Assembly (NCBI GenBank): GCA_044226045.1
Contig: JBGAHR010000018.1
Location: 1 to 64,000 of the forward strand
Length of the DNA stretch: 64,000 nucleotides
Source of the DNA: Endoryza sp044226045
GTDB taxonomy: Bacteria; Bacteroidota; Bacteroidia; Chitinophagales; Chitinophagaceae
Direction of reading: 5' to 3'
The notes beneath the pieces were generated by a model that did not search any database, was not told where the DNA came from, and saw nothing but the letters and a program-made list of their open reading frames with translations. Shown here piece after piece: positions 61,726-64,000 of this stretch. The position numbers and the translations under genes are program-made. Numbering within the stretch: the stretch's first letter is position 1; the number at the start of each line of letters is the position of its first letter.

Positions 61726-62925
61726 CTACACAAAATCAAAATACCCAAACTTCCCCTTCAATATCAGCTGATCGTCGGCATTCAGCCAGTTTTTGAGCAG
61801 GGTGGCGTAGACATCCTTGAAATCGACTGAATGCTTCAGGTCTCCTTCCTGCAAATTGGATAAATCGGGCATGGCATTCAACAGGCCTTTCTTTTTTAAT
61901 CCGCCTCCGATAAAAAACATGTTGTTGGCAGTGCCATGGTCCGTTCCACCGCTGGCATTTTGAGATACTCTTCTTCCAAATTCTGAAAAGGTGGTGATGA
62001 GCACATCTTCAAAACGTCCGTTTGCTTTCAGGTCTTTTACAAAAGCGGTGAGAGCATCGCTCATTTCAGTAAACAACCGTTTTTGTTGCCCTTCCTGGTT
62101 AATATGAGTATCGAAGCTGCCGAGCGACACGTAGTAAACCTTTGTGTTTACATCAGACTGTATCAGGGTGGAGATGGTTTGGAAACTACGGCCCAGCTCG
62201 CTGTTGGGATATTGTCCGCTGGTGGTTTTGGCTTTTGTCTGTTTGAAAATATAATCAGCGCTGCTGATCGTTTCCGCCATTGTTTTATACAGGTAGTCGA
62301 CAGGCTGTTCGGTATGGTCAGTCGTATGGCCGGCTACTATTTCCTTGAAAAGAGGATCGTGAGAGGAGTTGTACAGTCTTTTCGGATCTCTCATAGCCAG
62401 TCCCTTTACATGCTCCCCTTTCAATGCCATGCTCAGTACATCATCAATTTCGAGTGCCTGTGTAGGTTTGTCGCAGCCGGCGCATTGTGCATCAAGATAT
62501 CTGCCCAGCCAGCCTGTGTATACATATTGATTGCTGTCGCTGGCGCTGTGCCAGATGTCCATGCTTCTGAAATGAGATCTGTCGGGATTCGGATATCCTA
62601 CGTTGTTCATGATGGCCAGGCTTCCATCGTCGTAGAGCGCTTTTAGTCCAACCAGGGCGGGATGTAATCCGGCTTCATCCGTGAGTGCAAGCGCCTTGTC
62701 TTTCTGTATACCCAGGCGTGGTCTCTCTTTATAATAAATATCATTGCGAACGGGTACTACCGTGTTCAGTCCGTCGTTACCGCCGCTGAGTTGTAAAACC
62801 ACCAACACTTTATTTCCCGGCGGAACCATCAGGGGTCTTTCGTATGCTTTCAGAAATTTCGGAAGCATAAGGGAGGCGGTTGCCAGTGTGCCGAGCTGTA
62901 TGAATTCTTTACGTTTAATCAGCAT
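61726..62925 (-). CDS. DUF1501 secreted protein
   Basis: This 399-residue protein is DUF1501, of the alkaline-phosphatase/sulfatase-like fold. The N-terminus (KRKEFIQLGTLATASLMLPK) looks like a degenerate Tat-type signal with a Lys-Arg-Lys instead of the twin Arg. Family blocks: VLVVLQLSGGNDGLNTVVPV, ALYDDGSLAIMNNVGYPNPD, DRSHFRSMDIWHSA, FSEFGRRVSQNASGGTDHGT. It is 22 bp downstream of the DUF1800 gene, the usual two-gene pair. No function has been shown for the pair to my knowledge. Confidence 0.93.
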   Translation of the reverse strand: MLIKRKEFIQLGTLATASLMLPKFLKAYERPLMVPPGNKVLVVLQLSGGNDGLNTVVPVRNDIYYKERPRLGIQKDKALALTDEAGLHPALVGLKALYDDGSLAIMNNVGYPNPDRSHFRSMDIWHSASDSNQYVYTGWLGRYLDAQCAGCDKPTQALEIDDVLSMALKGEHVKGLAMRDPKRLYNSSHDPLFKEIVAGHTTDHTEQPVDYLYKTMAETISSADYIFKQTKAKTTSGQYPNSELGRSFQTISTLIQSDVNTKVYYVSLGSFDTHINQEGQQKRLFTEMSDALTAFVKDLKANGRFEDVLITTFSEFGRRVSQNASGGTDHGTANNMFFIGGGLKKKGLLNAMPDLSNLQEGDLKHSVDFKDVYATLLKNWLNADDQLILKGKFGYFDFV

Positions 62926-62947
62926 AAGATTCTTTTATGTTGACCGG

Positions 62948-64000
62948 TTAGCACATCTGGTATTCAGGCGTGCTCATCAGTTCAATGGTAATCGTTTTGA
63001 TATAGTTTTCGCGATTGCTTTTGTCTGCATGACTTTCGAGGATGGCTGCCGGGAATTGAGTGGGCACCTGCAACAGGCAGGTGCTCAAGGCAGGGAGTAA
63101 CTTTTCCCGCTGAACAGAGTCGAATTTATTGGTGAAGTCATTCCATTTGATCGAGGCTCCCAGCAGCTGACCTCCCAGCCGACCCATGCTTTTCAGCGCT
63201 GCATCTTTTCTTCCCATCATCTGGTCGTCGTCATCTTTCGGCTTTGCGGTCAGTTCCCCTGCAGTATACAGGAGTTGAGGAAGCCGCATACGAAGCATTA
63301 ATGAGGAACTGTCGATCCAGTTCCGGCCACCCGGCCATCCGGCCACATTGGGAGGGTAGAAAAGCAATTGACCCAATAATCTTTGCAGTAACAATTGAAC
63401 TTCCGGACTCTGCCATTGCATCGGTAACATTCGTTGCATCCCGACAATGAGTTCCACCGGCGACTTGATCTTTGATCCGATATTTTTTTCTTCATAAAAC
63501 CAGTCGCTACTGAATATTTCCAGCATCAGTGCGGAAATGTTGTACTGGCTTTGATAGAATTTGTTCGCCAGTTGCTGAACGATCTGCTCATCGGGAGTAT
63601 CATTTACGAAATACCGGTAGATTTTCCTGGTAATATAGAGAGCGGTCTGTTTCTGCTCCAGCAGTATGCTGATTACATCGTCGCCATCAAAATCACCGCT
63701 TTTACCCAGGATGGTTTTTTTGCCATTGTCATGTTGAAATTTTCTAAATACAAAATCTCCCCGCAGGTTGGCGCCCCAGCCGGTAAAGGCCCGGGCTGCT
63801 TCTTTTACATCCGATTCCGTGTAGTTGCCTCTACCCATGGTGAAGAGCTCCATCACTTCACGAGCGAAATTCTCATTCGGATGATCTTTCCTGTTTTGAT
63901 TATTGTTCAGGAAATTGATCATGGCTGCGCTTTTGCTCACCCCTGATAACAGGTCGCCAAAATTACCCAGGGCGTTTTGACGGATAACATCCAGCAATTG
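62948..64000 (-). CDS. DUF1800 protein, N-terminus beyond the window
   Basis: This is the C-terminal ~350 residues of a DUF1800 protein; the frame is open to the window end at 64000, so the true start lies outside. Family blocks: NFAREVMELFTMGRGNYTES, EAARAFTGWG, ILLEQKQTALYITRKIYRYF, PNVAGWPGGRNWIDSSSL. The C-terminus reads LMSTPEYQMC. DUF1800 proteins are secreted and always paired with DUF1501. First gene of this two-gene unit in transcription order. Confidence 0.93.
   Translation of the reverse strand, partial: QLLDVIRQNALGNFGDLLSGVSKSAAMINFLNNNQNRKDHPNENFAREVMELFTMGRGNYTESDVKEAARAFTGWGANLRGDFVFRKFQHDNGKKTILGKSGDFDGDDVISILLEQKQTALYITRKIYRYFVNDTPDEQIVQQLANKFYQSQYNISALMLEIFSSDWFYEEKNIGSKIKSPVELIVGMQRMLPMQWQSPEVQLLLQRLLGQLLFYPPNVAGWPGGRNWIDSSSLMLRMRLPQLLYTAGELTAKPKDDDDQMMGRKDAALKSMGRLGGQLLGASIKWNDFTNKFDSVQREKLLPALSTCLLQVPTQFPAAILESHADKSNRENYIKTITIELMSTPEYQMC

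Noticed and set aside
1..64000. tRNA, rRNA or other structured RNA genes
   Set aside because: All gaps above ~150 bp were read on both strands and no T-loop/CCA pattern or known riboswitch core was recognised; weakly conserved RNAs could still be missed by eye.

Overview
The window is a stretch of a Bacteroidota chromosome, most likely a member of the Chitinophagaceae or a close relative. The evidence is a gliding/T9SS type B C-terminal sorting domain, a GldA-like ABC ATPase, DUF1501/DUF1800 and DUF5777 proteins, stand-alone propeller histidine kinases, TAnnTTTG-type -7 boxes, and an almost complete lack of Shine-Dalgarno sequences. It carries about 52 protein genes, no rRNA, no recognisable tRNA, no CRISPR array and no intact transposase or phage gene.

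Layout. 1-463: five copies of a hairpin-bearing repeat, then the 2-oxoacid:ferredoxin oxidoreductase alpha chain (korA). 2.4-6.9 kb: a divergent creatininase-like secreted protein, a RES/Xre toxin-antitoxin pair, an HD-domain protein fused to a Pycsar-type (PycTM) membrane effector domain, and an SdiA-regulated-type lipoprotein. 7-14.4 kb: a 1207-residue metallophosphoesterase/Omp85-barrel fusion, a large GAF-type protein and an outer-membrane barrel. 14.5-25.4 kb: housekeeping block on the minus strand (nth, FtsB/DivIC, eno, gldA, carbonic anhydrase plus SulP transporter, purH, comEC). 25.9-28.5 kb: a 7TM protein overlapping a histidine kinase, then its response regulator. 29-33 kb: DinB and carB. 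33.7-37.9 kb: M23 peptidase, bcp, TlpA-like protein. 38.6-45.2 kb: a propeller sensor kinase/response regulator pair, an alpha/beta hydrolase and a TPR protein. 46.1-48.4 kb: a four-gene cell-envelope operon (cytochrome-like lipoprotein, OB-fold, YceI, DUF5777). 48.6-58.9 kb: birA, rsfS, ftsH, LutC-like, GGCT-like, lpxH, propeller protein, MscS, MerR, gyrB. 59-64 kb: a lectin/PKD/T9SS adhesin and the DUF1501/DUF1800 pair, the latter cut by the window edge.

The most unusual content is intergenic. About ten gaps hold low-complexity tracts built from a small set of recurring degenerate word families: GGGAGC-type, AAASRG hexamers, CYGCAAA heptamers, AATTAGTC octamers, GGATKACG octamers, ACTTTTG-type, and an exact 13-mer TGAAACGATAAAC. 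They often occur in the same order, on either strand, and repeatedly start within about 20 bp of a stop codon. One such tract appears to be interrupted by a 405-bp MITE-like element with perfect 21-bp terminal inverted repeats and a GACT duplication. I do not know of a named description of this repeat system. Its function, if any, is open.

The strongest protein-level leads are the orphan HD-PycTM effector beside the RES/Xre pair, the enzyme/Omp85 barrel fusion, and the free-standing 7TM protein translationally overlapped with a histidine kinase. All functional statements come from reading motifs by eye; no database search was run.
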